Positions 9,084 to 18,284 of a stretch of DNA of 64,000 nt are shown piece by piece. How positions within the stretch are numbered: position 1 is the first letter of the stretch; each line of letters opens with the position of its first letter. The stretch spans positions 33,133 to 97,132 of the forward strand of contig CAYSCZ010000004.1 in assembly GCA_964429655.1 (NCBI GenBank), given 5' to 3'. The DNA is from CAYSCZ01 sp964429655. Lineage in GTDB: Bacteria; Bacteroidota; Bacteroidia; Cytophagales; Cyclobacteriaceae. A program made the translations under genes and the position numbers. The notes under the pieces are model-generated. The model did no database searches. It was not told the origin of the DNA and saw only the letters and a list, made by a program, of their open reading frames with translations.

Positions 9084-11170
9084 TAGTTACGAAAGCCTAA
9101 AATAATGAACAATAGAAAAATGACACCAATTAAGCTCCATGTAAGCTGCATTTGTATTCTTTTAGCTTGAATGTTTCGTGTTAATTGGCCAATACCTTGT
9201 AACGATTTCGATATAAAGTTTACCAGGCCATCCACCAAATTATCATCAAACCAAGAAATTATCGAGGAAATTATAACTGCAAAATATCCTAATGAATCTA
9301 TGAATAAATCGATAATCTTATCCAGCCATTTACTTAACCCTACAACTATATTAAAAGCCCTAATAAATGTTTTTTCATAAATCCAATCCAAATAAAAATT
9401 ATGAAAGGATAACCTCATGACAAAGTTCATTTGCTGGGAATGAACATAACCTTTTTCAAACTTCCTTCCTGGTTTAAATAATATAAATGCCAATGTCAGG
9501 CCTAATACAGCGGAAACTATGGAAATAAACAATATAGTATTGTGCGTAGATTGTGCTTGATGGTCAAGGTTTTCTAAAAACAGACCAGGAGCTTGAAATA
9601 CATAGAAATTTGATAATCCGGTATAAACCCATCCATCAGAGGCATTAAACGGATTAAGAGAAAAGGATAAGCTAAAACACCCCAAGGCTAGAATTAATAG
9701 AGGAATAGTAATTTTAAAATTATTTTCTACAGGATAGATTATTAGATTGTGGTATAACTTTTTTAACCTCCACTGCCCGAAAAAAACCAGAAATAATTGC
9801 CTACCCATGTATAAAGCGGTTAAAAAAGCTGTAAATAAAGCCAAAAATGGAATGATGTAATAAAATACACTTTCAGAAACACTGCTCATCTGAACAGCCC
9901 AGGCATATGATGCATTGATAATTGCATCTTTTGATAGAAAACCCGTAAAAAAAGGCAATCCACTTAAAGAAAGCATCGATATCAGATAACACCAAAAAGT
10001 TACAGGCATATATTTTCTGATACCTCCCATGAATCGCATATCCTGAGGGTCAAAATTTTCAACTTGTATTTTATGGAGAGAGTGGATCACAGAACCGGCG
10101 GATAAAAAAAGGCAGGCCTTAAAGAATGCATGGGTTATTAAATGAAAAAGCGCTGAGTCAGTAGCGCCTACCCCTACACCAATAACCATATAACCAAGTT
10201 GGGAAATGGTTGAATATGCGAGCACTTTTTTGATATCATTTTGCATGAGGGCGGCATACCCGCCCATAAAGGCAGTAATGGTTCCTATTGTAGCAATTAC
10301 AGGAAGAACATCAAATGGAATCAAAAAATAAACCCTGCCGAGTAAATAGATACCTGCTGCCACCATGGTTGCGGCATGAATCAAAGCAGAAACCGGCGTA
10401 GGCCCCTCCATGGCATCTGGCAACCATACTTGCAACGGGAACTGCGCTGATTTGCCTAAGACCCCACAGAAAAGTCCAATGGCTGAGGCATGTAACCAAA
10501 ATGTTGATATTTGTTTGTTTTCCCCAAAGACAAGATGATCAGAAGAAAATGAGCCCTGCTCAATGATTTGCTGAAGCGTAAACAAATCGGTTGTTCCGAA
10601 ATGGGACCAGATAATTAAAATACCTACTAAAAAACCAACATCTCCGATCCTGTTAACGATAAATGCTTTTCGAGCCGCCTTACTGGCCGTATGCTTTTTG
10701 AACCAAAATCCGATCAATAAATAAGATGATAGCCCCACTAATTCCCAAAATATGAAGATAACCATTAAGCCATCGGCAAAAATGATCCCCAACATGGAGA
10801 AAGTAAATAATCCAAGAAATGAGAAATAACGCTTCTTACCGGGATCATTAGCCATATATTCAAGGGAAAAAATATGAACCAGAAAGCTAATGAGATTAAT
10901 AACCAGCCCTATAATTACCGAGATACCATTGATATAAATACCAGCCTTAAATATTGAAGGACCCACCTGAAACCAATTCATTGAAAACAGATGAAACGTA
11001 TCCGGCCAGACACCCAGAAACAGTAAAAGACTTGATATCATTGATAGTCCCAAAAGAATTGTAGCCGCCAAAGCTGACAAATTCTTTGACTTAAATAACC
11101 AAACTACACCAAAGGATAAAAGCGGCAGGAAAATGGATAATAAGGAGAGAATTAAAATATCCGTTGGCAT
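9083..11170 (-). CDS. nuoL: NADH-quinone oxidoreductase subunit L
   Basis: The distal proton-pumping subunit of complex I, whose long lateral helix clamps the membrane arm. The 695-residue protein has the Mrp-type core with E143 (FWELVGLSSYLLIGFWF) and K240 (VLGKSAQFPLQVWLPDAMEG). The ALIHAATMVAAG helix follows, then a C-terminal amphipathic stretch and a final membrane anchor (SLIGVIFLLFIILGF). It shares single bases with nuoK upstream and nuoM downstream, so the genes are tightly coupled. Confidence 0.97.
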   Translation of the reverse strand: MPTDILILSLLSIFLPLLSFGVVWLFKSKNLSALAATILLGLSMISSLLLFLGVWPDTFHLFSMNWFQVGPSIFKAGIYINGISVIIGLVINLISFLVHIFSLEYMANDPGKKRYFSFLGLFTFSMLGIIFADGLMVIFIFWELVGLSSYLLIGFWFKKHTASKAARKAFIVNRIGDVGFLVGILIIWSHFGTTDLFTLQQIIEQGSFSSDHLVFGENKQISTFWLHASAIGLFCGVLGKSAQFPLQVWLPDAMEGPTPVSALIHAATMVAAGIYLLGRVYFLIPFDVLPVIATIGTITAFMGGYAALMQNDIKKVLAYSTISQLGYMVIGVGVGATDSALFHLITHAFFKACLFLSAGSVIHSLHKIQVENFDPQDMRFMGGIRKYMPVTFWCYLISMLSLSGLPFFTGFLSKDAIINASYAWAVQMSSVSESVFYYIIPFLALFTAFLTALYMGRQLFLVFFGQWRLKKLYHNLIIYPVENNFKITIPLLILALGCFSLSFSLNPFNASDGWVYTGLSNFYVFQAPGLFLENLDHQAQSTHNTILFISIVSAVLGLTLAFILFKPGRKFEKGYVHSQQMNFVMRLSFHNFYLDWIYEKTFIRAFNIVVGLSKWLDKIIDLFIDSLGYFAVIISSIISWFDDNLVDGLVNFISKSLQGIGQLTRNIQAKRIQMQLTWSLIGVIFLLFIILGFRN

Positions 11171-11475
11171 TACTGTTCTTTAAGGAGGTCAAGCTCATCC
11201 AAGTCGGAAGTTTTATAATAGGAATAAACTTTTATTAAAATAGCCAGTGCCACAGAAACCTCAGCTACCGCAATGACTATTAAAAATACAGCAAATACCA
11301 CCCCCTGTTGCCCCGGATCAAATTGATTAAAGCCGATAAAATTTAGATTGGCGGCATTTAATATTAATTCTATGCCAACCAGCATTATTATTGCATTTCT
11401 TTTGGTCAGCATCAAATAAACGCCTACACAAAACAGAAAAGCACTTAAAACCATAAATTTTTCAATCCCTATCAT
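11170..11475 (-). CDS. nuoK: NADH-quinone oxidoreductase subunit K
   Basis: A small three-helix membrane subunit of complex I. The 101-residue protein retains both membrane glutamates needed for proton transfer, E36 (MLVGIELILNAANLNFI) and E72 (VIAVAEVSVALAI), at the same positions as in E. coli. It overlaps the end of nuoJ by 14 bases and the start of nuoL by one base. Confidence 0.96.
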   Translation of the reverse strand: MIGIEKFMVLSAFLFCVGVYLMLTKRNAIIMLVGIELILNAANLNFIGFNQFDPGQQGVVFAVFLIVIAVAEVSVALAILIKVYSYYKTSDLDELDLLKEQ

Positions 11476-11977
11476 AATGAATACCTGATTTTTTATTGGC
11501 TAAAAAAGATGCTCCGATTAAAGCAATTAAGATTATAACCGCCGTGAGTTCAAAAGCTATCAGATAATTAGTAAAAAAAGATATCCCCAGGTGGGATAAA
11601 AGTTCTTTTTGATTACTGTAAGGGGCATACAAGCTGAGTTGGTAAAGATAATTCGACCGGTAAACCAAGCTTACTACCAAATAAAAAAGTAAAATACCCA
11701 CTGAGATTCCAAAAAATAAATTCTGAGATTTCACAGTTAGTTTAGAGCCTATCGAGCGTGTGGTTAACATTATCCCAAACACAAAAAAAATCAATATGCC
11801 ACCAACATAAACAACTATTTGAGTTACTCCAACGAAGCCGGCACCAACAGAAAAATATATTCCCGACACCGCAAGAAAGATTAATAGCAGCAGAAAAACA
11901 GAATGCAGAACATTCTTGGTTATGATCAGCGCAAAACATGACAAAACAATTATACCAGCAAAGAAATAAAACAGCAT
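11462..11977 (-). CDS. nuoJ: NADH-quinone oxidoreductase subunit J
   Basis: A membrane subunit of complex I with five predicted helices in 171 residues. The conserved helix region GFVGVTQIVVYVGGILIFFV, which includes the pi-bulge helix implicated in coupling, is clearly present. The gene begins 3 bases after nuoI ends and overlaps nuoK by 14 bases. Length is typical. Confidence 0.95.
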   Translation of the reverse strand: MLFYFFAGIIVLSCFALIITKNVLHSVFLLLLIFLAVSGIYFSVGAGFVGVTQIVVYVGGILIFFVFGIMLTTRSIGSKLTVKSQNLFFGISVGILLFYLVVSLVYRSNYLYQLSLYAPYSNQKELLSHLGISFFTNYLIAFELTAVIILIALIGASFLANKKSGIHYDRD

Positions 11978-11980
11978 TAA

Positions 11981-12646
11981 TTATCTATTTGGGTTTCCTT
12001 TTTTTGGATTGAAAGCAGTTTTTTTTGATTTCTCAGTGGGTGGCCCTTCATTTTTTTCTACGGTTTTTAATTTCCTGGCTGCTTCTTTTTCCGCCTGGTA
12101 TTTTTCCCACTGTTCTTTCTTTTCTAATATTTCGATTGGTGTCATTTCTGAAAATGCGTAGGTGTGGTCATTTACGTCATACTCACTAAAATCATATGCT
12201 TTTGTCATGGTCAGGCACTCCGTAGGACAAACTGTTGTACACAATCCACAAAAACAACATTTGGCCATATCAATATCAAACTTTGCCGCATGTATACGCT
12301 TAGGCGTTCCATCAGAAGTGTTTCCAAAGTTTTCAGGTGCCCTGACAGGCTCTATCTCTATACAATCAACCGGACATATCTTGGCACACTTATCGCATAC
12401 AATGCAGTCGTCTATTTCATTGTGAAGCCGGTACCTTGCATTATCGGGAACCGGTAAGGTTTCCCTGGGGTATTGAACTGTGAAGATTCCTTCATTTTCT
12501 TCAAAATAACTTTTTTGCTCTATACCTTTAGGTTTCCATGATTTTCTGGCCAGGGACAAATGTCTGAATGTAAGCCTCAAGCCCAGTAATAAAGTTTTTA
12601 CCGATGATGTAATCTGCTGCCAATAATTCAGTTCTTGTGTCTTCAT
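11981..12646 (-). CDS. nuoI: NADH-quinone oxidoreductase subunit I (2x[4Fe-4S])
   Basis: A peripheral-arm subunit that passes electrons toward the quinone site through two [4Fe-4S] clusters. Both binding motifs are complete: C81-x2-C84-x2-C87-x3-C91 and C130-x2-C133-x2-C136-x3-C140. The start is the ATG giving MKTQELNYWQQ, which overlaps the nuoH stop as ATGA. The open frame continues 41 codons upstream inside nuoH, but that stretch is out-of-frame shadow. The 221-residue protein has an unusually long Lys/Glu/Pro-rich tail after residue 165, which may be lineage-specific. Confidence 0.95.
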   Translation of the reverse strand: MKTQELNYWQQITSSVKTLLLGLRLTFRHLSLARKSWKPKGIEQKSYFEENEGIFTVQYPRETLPVPDNARYRLHNEIDDCIVCDKCAKICPVDCIEIEPVRAPENFGNTSDGTPKRIHAAKFDIDMAKCCFCGLCTTVCPTECLTMTKAYDFSEYDVNDHTYAFSEMTPIEILEKKEQWEKYQAEKEAARKLKTVEKNEGPPTEKSKKTAFNPKKGNPNR

Positions 12647-13725
12647 ATCATAATCATCTTCCAGGTTGCGGAAATAAACAAAAGTAAAATGGCAAAAGGT
12701 GTCAGATATTTCCAGGACAACGACATCAACTGATCCACCCTTAGCCTTGGATAAGTCCATCTTATCCACATTTGTACGAAAACCAAAAATAAACTTTTAA
12801 TGGTTAGCCAAAAAAAAGCCCAAAAATAGTGAATTATACTTCCCGGTGTTCCGGTGGTCCATTCAGCAAGCGGAATGGTTGAGATATTTGGAAAAGGAGT
12901 ATTCCATCCTCCGAAAAATAGTATCGCTGCCAGATAAGAAACCAACAGCATCATACCATATTCCCCAAGCATAAAAATGCTCCACCGAAAACCGGAGTAT
13001 TCAGTGTGGTAACCGCCAATTATTTCAGATTCGGATTCAGGTAAGTCAAATGGTGCTCTATTGGATTCGGCTAATGAGGATATGAAAAATATGATGAAAA
13101 CTGGTATTAGTACAGGTGCCCGGAATATATTCCATGATAAAATTCCGCCTATTTTACTTACATCCAGGCCAAGTGCTTTAATACCTAAAAAGTAATTGCT
13201 CTCCTGAAAAAGAATTCCTTGTTGAACGGAAATCTCATTTAAATCCAACGATCCGGCTATCAAAGCCACGGAAATAACCGATAAGCCGAAAGGCACTTCA
13301 TAAGAAACCATCTGGGCAACGGACCGCATAGAACCATACAATGAATATTTGTTATTAGAGGCCCATCCTGCCATTAAGATGCCAACAACATCCAACGCTA
13401 CGATGGCTAAAAGTAAAAACACACCACTGGGTACATCTGCTCCGGGGCGCGAAAAGTTTAATGGCAATAAAGCATAGCCGGTGAATATTGCCAGGAAAAT
13501 GATTACCGGTGCAGTTAAAAACAACCATTTATCAGTAGCCCTGGGAACAATATCTTCTTTTTGGAGCATTTTCAGCAAATCAGCCACCGTTTGTAACAAC
13601 CCCTTATAACCCACTTCCATCGGTCCTATTCTGTCTTGAATGAAAGCTGCAATCTTTCGTTCCGCATAAACTGCAAAAACCACAAAAACCAAAAGAAAAT
13701 TAAGGTAATACAGAAACTGTATCAT
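12643..13725 (-). CDS. nuoH: NADH-quinone oxidoreductase subunit H
   Basis: The membrane subunit that forms most of the quinone-binding chamber at the junction with the peripheral arm. The protein (360 residues, about 8-9 helices) has AERKIAAFIQDRIGP near the N-terminus and the conserved loop APFDLPESESEIIGGYHTEY. It is the first nuo gene here. No nuoA-G genes precede it. Instead murI ends 31 bases upstream on the same strand, so this is a split nuo cluster. Confidence 0.96.
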   Translation of the reverse strand: MIQFLYYLNFLLVFVVFAVYAERKIAAFIQDRIGPMEVGYKGLLQTVADLLKMLQKEDIVPRATDKWLFLTAPVIIFLAIFTGYALLPLNFSRPGADVPSGVFLLLAIVALDVVGILMAGWASNNKYSLYGSMRSVAQMVSYEVPFGLSVISVALIAGSLDLNEISVQQGILFQESNYFLGIKALGLDVSKIGGILSWNIFRAPVLIPVFIIFFISSLAESNRAPFDLPESESEIIGGYHTEYSGFRWSIFMLGEYGMMLLVSYLAAILFFGGWNTPFPNISTIPLAEWTTGTPGSIIHYFWAFFWLTIKSLFLVFVQMWIRWTYPRLRVDQLMSLSWKYLTPFAILLLFISATWKMIMI

Positions 13726-13756
13726 TTATTGAAATTAGGTGCAAACGATGCGATAA

Positions 13757-14560
13757 TCAAATCTTATGACACTGTAAACTAACATTATCCCCAAAAAAAA
13801 TTTTGGTGGAATTGTTCATGGCGTCAGTATAATCAGAAACCAAAAATATGTCTTTGAGGTTCTCTGTCGATTTATTTTGCAAATTGTTTAATGCAAGGAT
13901 AGCCTTTAAGGCACTGGCGGTAAGTTCCGCTGAATCCAGAACATCAATATTCTTTTTTAAAATATTTAGAATTTCATTTTTAATAACCGGGTAATGAGTG
14001 CACCCCAGAATGAGGACCTCAATATCTGATAATATTTTATCCGAAAGGTATTGTCGAATTATCTCATGACTGATCTTATTTTGATAAAAGCCTTCTTCAA
14101 TCATGGGCACCAGCAATGGTGTAGCTAAACTATGTAGCGTCAAATTGTTGTTTAATGCTTCAACCTTATGCTGATATACACCGGAGTTTACCGTTTGCTT
14201 TGTACCGATCAATCCAATGTTGGTTTTAGTGTAATTTTCCCTCAGAAAATTGACAATTGGTTCAATGACATTTATAATCAAAGCTTTCTCTCCCGCATAT
14301 TCTTTAATTAATTCTAAGGCGGCAGAGGAAGCGGAATTACAGGCTATTAAAATAACCTTGCAGTTAGATTCCAGGAGGTAATTAATAATCTTTATCGAAT
14401 ATGCCTGGATTGCGGCAACCGATTTATCCCCGTATGGTAAATGGGCTGTATCACCAAAATAAATTATTTGTTCATGGGGCAATAGTTCTTTCACCGCCTT
14501 TGCCACGGTCAGCCCTCCTATACCACTGTCAAATATGCCTATAGGTTCTGATGATTTCAT
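13757..14560 (-). CDS. murI: Glutamate racemase
   Basis: Interconverts L- and D-glutamate for peptidoglycan. The 267-residue protein has the two catalytic cysteines, C74 in IACNSAS and C187 in LGCTHYP, and the N-terminal GIFDSGIGGLTVAK loop. It is followed at 31 bases by nuoH on the same strand and may be cotranscribed with the complex I genes. A strong terminator lies just upstream of its start, so transcription must begin very close to the gene or read through that hairpin. Confidence 0.96.
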   Translation of the reverse strand: MKSSEPIGIFDSGIGGLTVAKAVKELLPHEQIIYFGDTAHLPYGDKSVAAIQAYSIKIINYLLESNCKVILIACNSASSAALELIKEYAGEKALIINVIEPIVNFLRENYTKTNIGLIGTKQTVNSGVYQHKVEALNNNLTLHSLATPLLVPMIEEGFYQNKISHEIIRQYLSDKILSDIEVLILGCTHYPVIKNEILNILKKNIDVLDSAELTASALKAILALNNLQNKSTENLKDIFLVSDYTDAMNNSTKIFFGDNVSLQCHKI

Positions 14561-14568
14561 GTTGATAT

Positions 14569-14597
14569 AAAAAAAGAGACCTCAATTTTGAGGTCTC
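14569..14597 (-). terminator. Rho-independent terminator after the cystathionine synthase gene
   Basis: On the minus strand a perfect 10-bp stem (GAGACCTCAA/TTGAGGTCTC, 2-nt loop in the minimal form) is followed by seven T residues. It ends the upstream cystathionine beta-synthase transcript only 9 bases before the murI start. Confidence 0.88.
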
Positions 14598-14654
14598 TGC
14601 AAGCAAAGAGTATTAGTTTAGTTTGGTTGATCCAAAAGTAAGAAATTTTACAGA

Positions 14655-16025
14655 TTAATTAGTCATCGCCATCAATAAATCGCTTTGCGTGATGATATGA
14701 ACCTGATTTAGCTGATCCCTCACAAGCAATGCTTTATTATCCTTATTAATCAATGAAGACAAAACATCCAAAGTGTTATCCAGGCCAACAAACTGGAATG
14801 ATTTGTCCATTATCTCGGAAACGGGCCTTTCTTTAAGTTCGGGCTTTTCAATAAGTTTTTTCAAAACAGAAGAATCATTCAGGCTACCTACAAAATGGTT
14901 CCCATCAATCACAGGGATTTGATCTATCCCTTTTTTATGCATTAGAAGGATTGCATGTCCTATTGTTGTTTCATGATCTATGGTTTGCAGTTGCTTTTCT
15001 TCCGGTCTGTGTTGGATAATATCTTTCGCTGTAGCATATTTTGCTTCGAGGAACCCGTGATCCTTCATCCAGTAATCATTGTAAACCTTACCCAGGTACC
15101 TGGTTCCATGGTCAGGTAAAACGACAACCATAATATCCCCTGTTTTGAGGTTATCGGCTGCATAATCAAGTGCTCCTTTGGTGGCAGCTCCACAAGACCA
15201 ACCGATAAATAATCCTTCTTCCCTTGCCAATCTTCTGGTCATGATTGCAGAATCCTTATCCGTTACTTTTACAATATGATCTACCACATCAAAATCTACG
15301 TTTTTAGGTAAAATATCTTCGCCTATACCTTCAGTCAGATAAGGGTATATCTCATTTTCATCGAAAATCCCGGTTTCCTTGTATTTTTTAAATACGGAGC
15401 CATATGTATCAATTCCAACGGTAATAAGGTCTGGTTTTTTTTCTTTTAGATACCTTGAAGTCCCGCTTATTGTCCCACCTGTGCCCATTCCTGCGGCAAA
15501 GTGGGTGATTTTCCCGTCTGTATCGTTCCATATTTCAGGGCCGGTTGTTTCATAATGCGCTTCAGTATTGGATAAATTGTCGTATTGATTTGGATATATT
15601 GAATTAGGGATATCCTTATTAAGTTTCCTTGCAACTGAATAATATGATTTAGGATCGTCTGGCGGAACATTTGTTGGACAGACGATTACCTCTGCACCTA
15701 ATGCCCTTAAAATGTCTATTTTTTCTTGAGACTGCTTGTCAGACAAGGTGAAAATACAGCGATAACCTTTTGAAATTGCAACCAGTACCAGACCCATTCC
15801 AGTATTTCCTGAAGTACCTTCGATGATCGTACCACCAGGTTTCAAATCCCCTCTATTTTCCGCATCTTCTATCATTTTTAAAGCAATTCGATCTTTTACG
15901 GAATTTCCAGGATTAAAATATTCTACTTTAACGAATATTTCTCCTTTTATCCCGTGATTTACATGGTGTAACTTCACCAATGGTGTATCCCCTATTGCCT
16001 CTACTATTGAATTCAGATAGCGCAT
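14655..16025 (-). CDS. Cystathionine beta-synthase
   Basis: A PLP enzyme condensing serine (or an activated serine) with homocysteine or sulfide. The fold type II catalytic domain (residues 1 to about 330) has the Schiff-base lysine K44 in NSVKDRIA, the substrate loop EGTSGNTGMGL and the phosphate-binding GMGTGGTISG. Residues about 335-455 form two CBS (Bateman) domains, which in this family can bind adenosyl ligands. The 456-residue size matches this domain layout. It is monocistronic with a strong terminator. A TATTTTTG element lies just upstream of the start on the minus strand, but no TTG is correctly spaced. O-acetylserine sulfhydrylase activity cannot be excluded. Confidence 0.88.
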   Translation of the reverse strand: MRYLNSIVEAIGDTPLVKLHHVNHGIKGEIFVKVEYFNPGNSVKDRIALKMIEDAENRGDLKPGGTIIEGTSGNTGMGLVLVAISKGYRCIFTLSDKQSQEKIDILRALGAEVIVCPTNVPPDDPKSYYSVARKLNKDIPNSIYPNQYDNLSNTEAHYETTGPEIWNDTDGKITHFAAGMGTGGTISGTSRYLKEKKPDLITVGIDTYGSVFKKYKETGIFDENEIYPYLTEGIGEDILPKNVDFDVVDHIVKVTDKDSAIMTRRLAREEGLFIGWSCGAATKGALDYAADNLKTGDIMVVVLPDHGTRYLGKVYNDYWMKDHGFLEAKYATAKDIIQHRPEEKQLQTIDHETTIGHAILLMHKKGIDQIPVIDGNHFVGSLNDSSVLKKLIEKPELKERPVSEIMDKSFQFVGLDNTLDVLSSLINKDNKALLVRDQLNQVHIITQSDLLMAMTN

Positions 16026-16098
16026 AAATTTTTTTAGACAAAAATAGAAAAAGTTTTTACGGGTCTATACATATTTAAACAAATGAAAAGATAATCTT

Positions 16099-17001
16099 AT
16101 GAAGAAGATAAAACTTAATGAACATGTTTCACTTTCAAACCTTGTTCTCGGTGTTTGGAGACTAAATGAGTGGAATTACAATACGCATCAATTACTACAT
16201 TTCATTAATGAGTGTATAGCGTTAGGCATCACTTCTTTTGACCATGCCGACATTTATGGAAACTATGAATGTGAAGAAATCTTTGGTAATGCAATAAAAT
16301 CCGATCCTTCCCTTAAAGATAAAATTGAGATTGCGACAAAATGTGGCATTAATCTAATATCAGATAAATACCCCACAAGAAGTGTGAAACACTACGATAC
16401 TAGTAAAACTCATATTATTCAATCAGCGGAAAACTCGCTTAAAAAAATAAATGTCGATAAAATCGATCTTTTATTATTACACCGTCCTGATCCTATGATC
16501 AATCCATATGAGGTTGCAGAGGCTTTTACACATTTAAAAAACCAGGGTAAAGTAATGTCTTTTGGTGTATCAAATTTCTTGCCCACCCAATTTAAAGCGC
16601 TCCAGGCCCATTTAGATTTCCCACTGATCACCAATCAGATCGAAATAAGCGTCCTCAATCATGAAAATTTTCATAACCATACCGTAGATTTTTGTCAGGA
16701 GTCAGGAATAAAGCCAATGATCTGGTCACCACTTGGTGGTGGTAAGATCTTCAATCCTCAAAACATTCAGGAAAAAAACCTGGTAGAAACACTTCTGTCA
16801 ACTCAACTGAAATATGAACTTGAACAACCCGAACAAGTAGCTTATGCCTGGTTGCTTAGCCATCCGTTAAAAATGATACCTATTTTAGGAACAGGAAAAA
16901 TTGAAAGAATAAAGACAGCAGTGGACACATTACCGGTGAAATTATCACGAGAAGATTGGTTTCGGATATGGACTGCCGGCGAAGGTGAAGACGTGCCTTA
17001 A
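16099..17001 (+). CDS. Aldo/keto reductase (YdhF-like)
   Basis: An NADPH-dependent carbonyl reductase of the aldo/keto reductase superfamily with unknown substrate. The 300-residue TIM barrel shows the catalytic tetrad D48, Y53 (DHADIYG), K81 (ATKCG) and H128 (LLLLHRPD). The GVSNF strand and the C-terminal nucleotide-binding IPILGTGKIERI region are also present. It is transcribed divergently from the cystathionine synthase gene and ends 1 base before the convergent hydrolase gene. Confidence 0.9.
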   Translation: MKKIKLNEHVSLSNLVLGVWRLNEWNYNTHQLLHFINECIALGITSFDHADIYGNYECEEIFGNAIKSDPSLKDKIEIATKCGINLISDKYPTRSVKHYDTSKTHIIQSAENSLKKINVDKIDLLLLHRPDPMINPYEVAEAFTHLKNQGKVMSFGVSNFLPTQFKALQAHLDFPLITNQIEISVLNHENFHNHTVDFCQESGIKPMIWSPLGGGKIFNPQNIQEKNLVETLLSTQLKYELEQPEQVAYAWLLSHPLKMIPILGTGKIERIKTAVDTLPVKLSREDWFRIWTAGEGEDVP

Positions 17002-17002
17002 T

Positions 17003-17974
17003 CTAATTTTTTAAATATTCAGCAACTTCATCCTGGTAAGAGTCCTGGTATTTATCTGACTGATATATTTCTACATGATCAACGGAATCTACTTCAACAA
17101 TTTTGAGGTTTGATTTATTTAAAGCATTCATTTCCTCAATAAATATATTATGAGGGGTTGTCTTATCATCTTTTGACTGGAAAATCAGGATGGGTATGGA
17201 AATTGATGGCAGTAAGTAACTAAACCTCATAGAATCTGCATAACCATTGATCATTTCATTGAAACTGTTATAAGGCTTATCAAAAATAAATCCCGGGATC
17301 CCCATGTCATCAGCCCCTTTTTTTAGTGTGGCCTTTACATTTACCAGTGGGCTATCGAAAATTAATTTGTCTATGGTGATGTTTTTATTGTTTATCCTCT
17401 CCGTAAGTTCATTTCTATTGAGCATGGTGGCCGTTGCCATAGCACCCATAGAAAAAGCATAGATAACAAAATCTTCCTGTTCCTTTTGATCATTTAAATA
17501 TATAAGAGAAGCATTCACATCTTCAGCAAACTTATATCCCATAAAAGTTTCTGATGGTTCTGCTTTTCCTGAATTTCTGAGATCAGGAATAAAAATGTTG
17601 TAAATAGAATCGAGTCCCTCCTTTTTTATTAAAGTCAGATATTTAAGTGTTTTCAGGCGGTTTGATGTTCTCCCATGGACAAATAGTATACACTTGCTGG
17701 AAGCGTTATTGTTAGCAATATACCAGGCAGATAATTTTATTCCGTCAAAAGACTTGTAGGCTATTTCTTCAAAATTTTTAAACCCGTAATCTCCTGGATG
17801 ACGATTATCTTCTATCCCATATTGTTGTTTCAGTGAATCAACCTCAAGAACATCATTGAATGTAATCGGATCATATGAAATAATTAGCCCGGTAATAGCG
17901 GTCAATCCAAAATAATATATAGAATACAAAGCTAAAAGCAGTATTATTATAAATATCGGTAAACGCTTTTTCAT
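17003..17974 (-). CDS. Membrane-anchored alpha/beta hydrolase
   Basis: A probable serine hydrolase facing the periplasm. Residues 5-33 form a hydrophobic N-terminal anchor. The oxyanion-loop HGRTS lies at 100-104 and the nucleophile S175 in AFSMGA. An aspartate at 269/270 (FQSKDDKTTP) and H300 (DSVDHVEIY) complete the triad. The nucleophile elbow is A-x-S-x-G rather than G-x-S-x-G. The family includes esterases and peptidases, and substrate cannot be told. Its upstream region faces a small divergent membrane-protein ORF. Confidence 0.85.
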   Translation of the reverse strand: MKKRLPIFIIILLLALYSIYYFGLTAITGLIISYDPITFNDVLEVDSLKQQYGIEDNRHPGDYGFKNFEEIAYKSFDGIKLSAWYIANNNASSKCILFVHGRTSNRLKTLKYLTLIKKEGLDSIYNIFIPDLRNSGKAEPSETFMGYKFAEDVNASLIYLNDQKEQEDFVIYAFSMGAMATATMLNRNELTERINNKNITIDKLIFDSPLVNVKATLKKGADDMGIPGFIFDKPYNSFNEMINGYADSMRFSYLLPSISIPILIFQSKDDKTTPHNIFIEEMNALNKSNLKIVEVDSVDHVEIYQSDKYQDSYQDEVAEYLKN

Positions 17975-18080
17975 TTATTTAAAATTGATTTAGTAAAATA
18001 TTTTTTGTTAATACTCAGTTAACATTATTATAATTTTCAATTAACTTCGTGGTCATCATAGAATAGACAATTATATATCG

Positions 18081-18203
18081 ATGTTAACGATGAGCTCATC
18101 TAAATTTAATTGGAAAAAGGTAATTCTAATCTTGGAGATTACAGCTTTTCTGGCATTTTTAACTTTAATTTTGATAAATAGATTTTACTACCCTATATTT
18201 TAA
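18081..18203 (+). CDS. Possible 40-residue single-pass membrane protein
   Basis: An ATG-started frame encodes MLTMSSSKFNWKKVILILEI followed by a hydrophobic segment and ending RFYYPIF. It has a basic N-terminus followed by a roughly 18-residue hydrophobic helix, the layout of a small inner-membrane protein. A second ATG three codons in could be the true start. It lies in a 310-base gap between the divergent hydrolase and DnaJ-like genes. No confident promoter was seen and the ORF could be chance. Confidence 0.4.
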   Translation: MLTMSSSKFNWKKVILILEITAFLAFLTLILINRFYYPIF

Positions 18204-18284
18204 TTTTTCAAATATTCTATTTTAATCGAAACACTTTTACTTTGTAGGGTCGTTTGATTGTAGAAAGTCTATTATTTCTTCTCT

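Noticed and set aside
12647..12769. 41-residue N-terminal extension of NuoI
   Set aside because: It lies wholly inside nuoH in another frame; the ATGA overlap start is the natural one.
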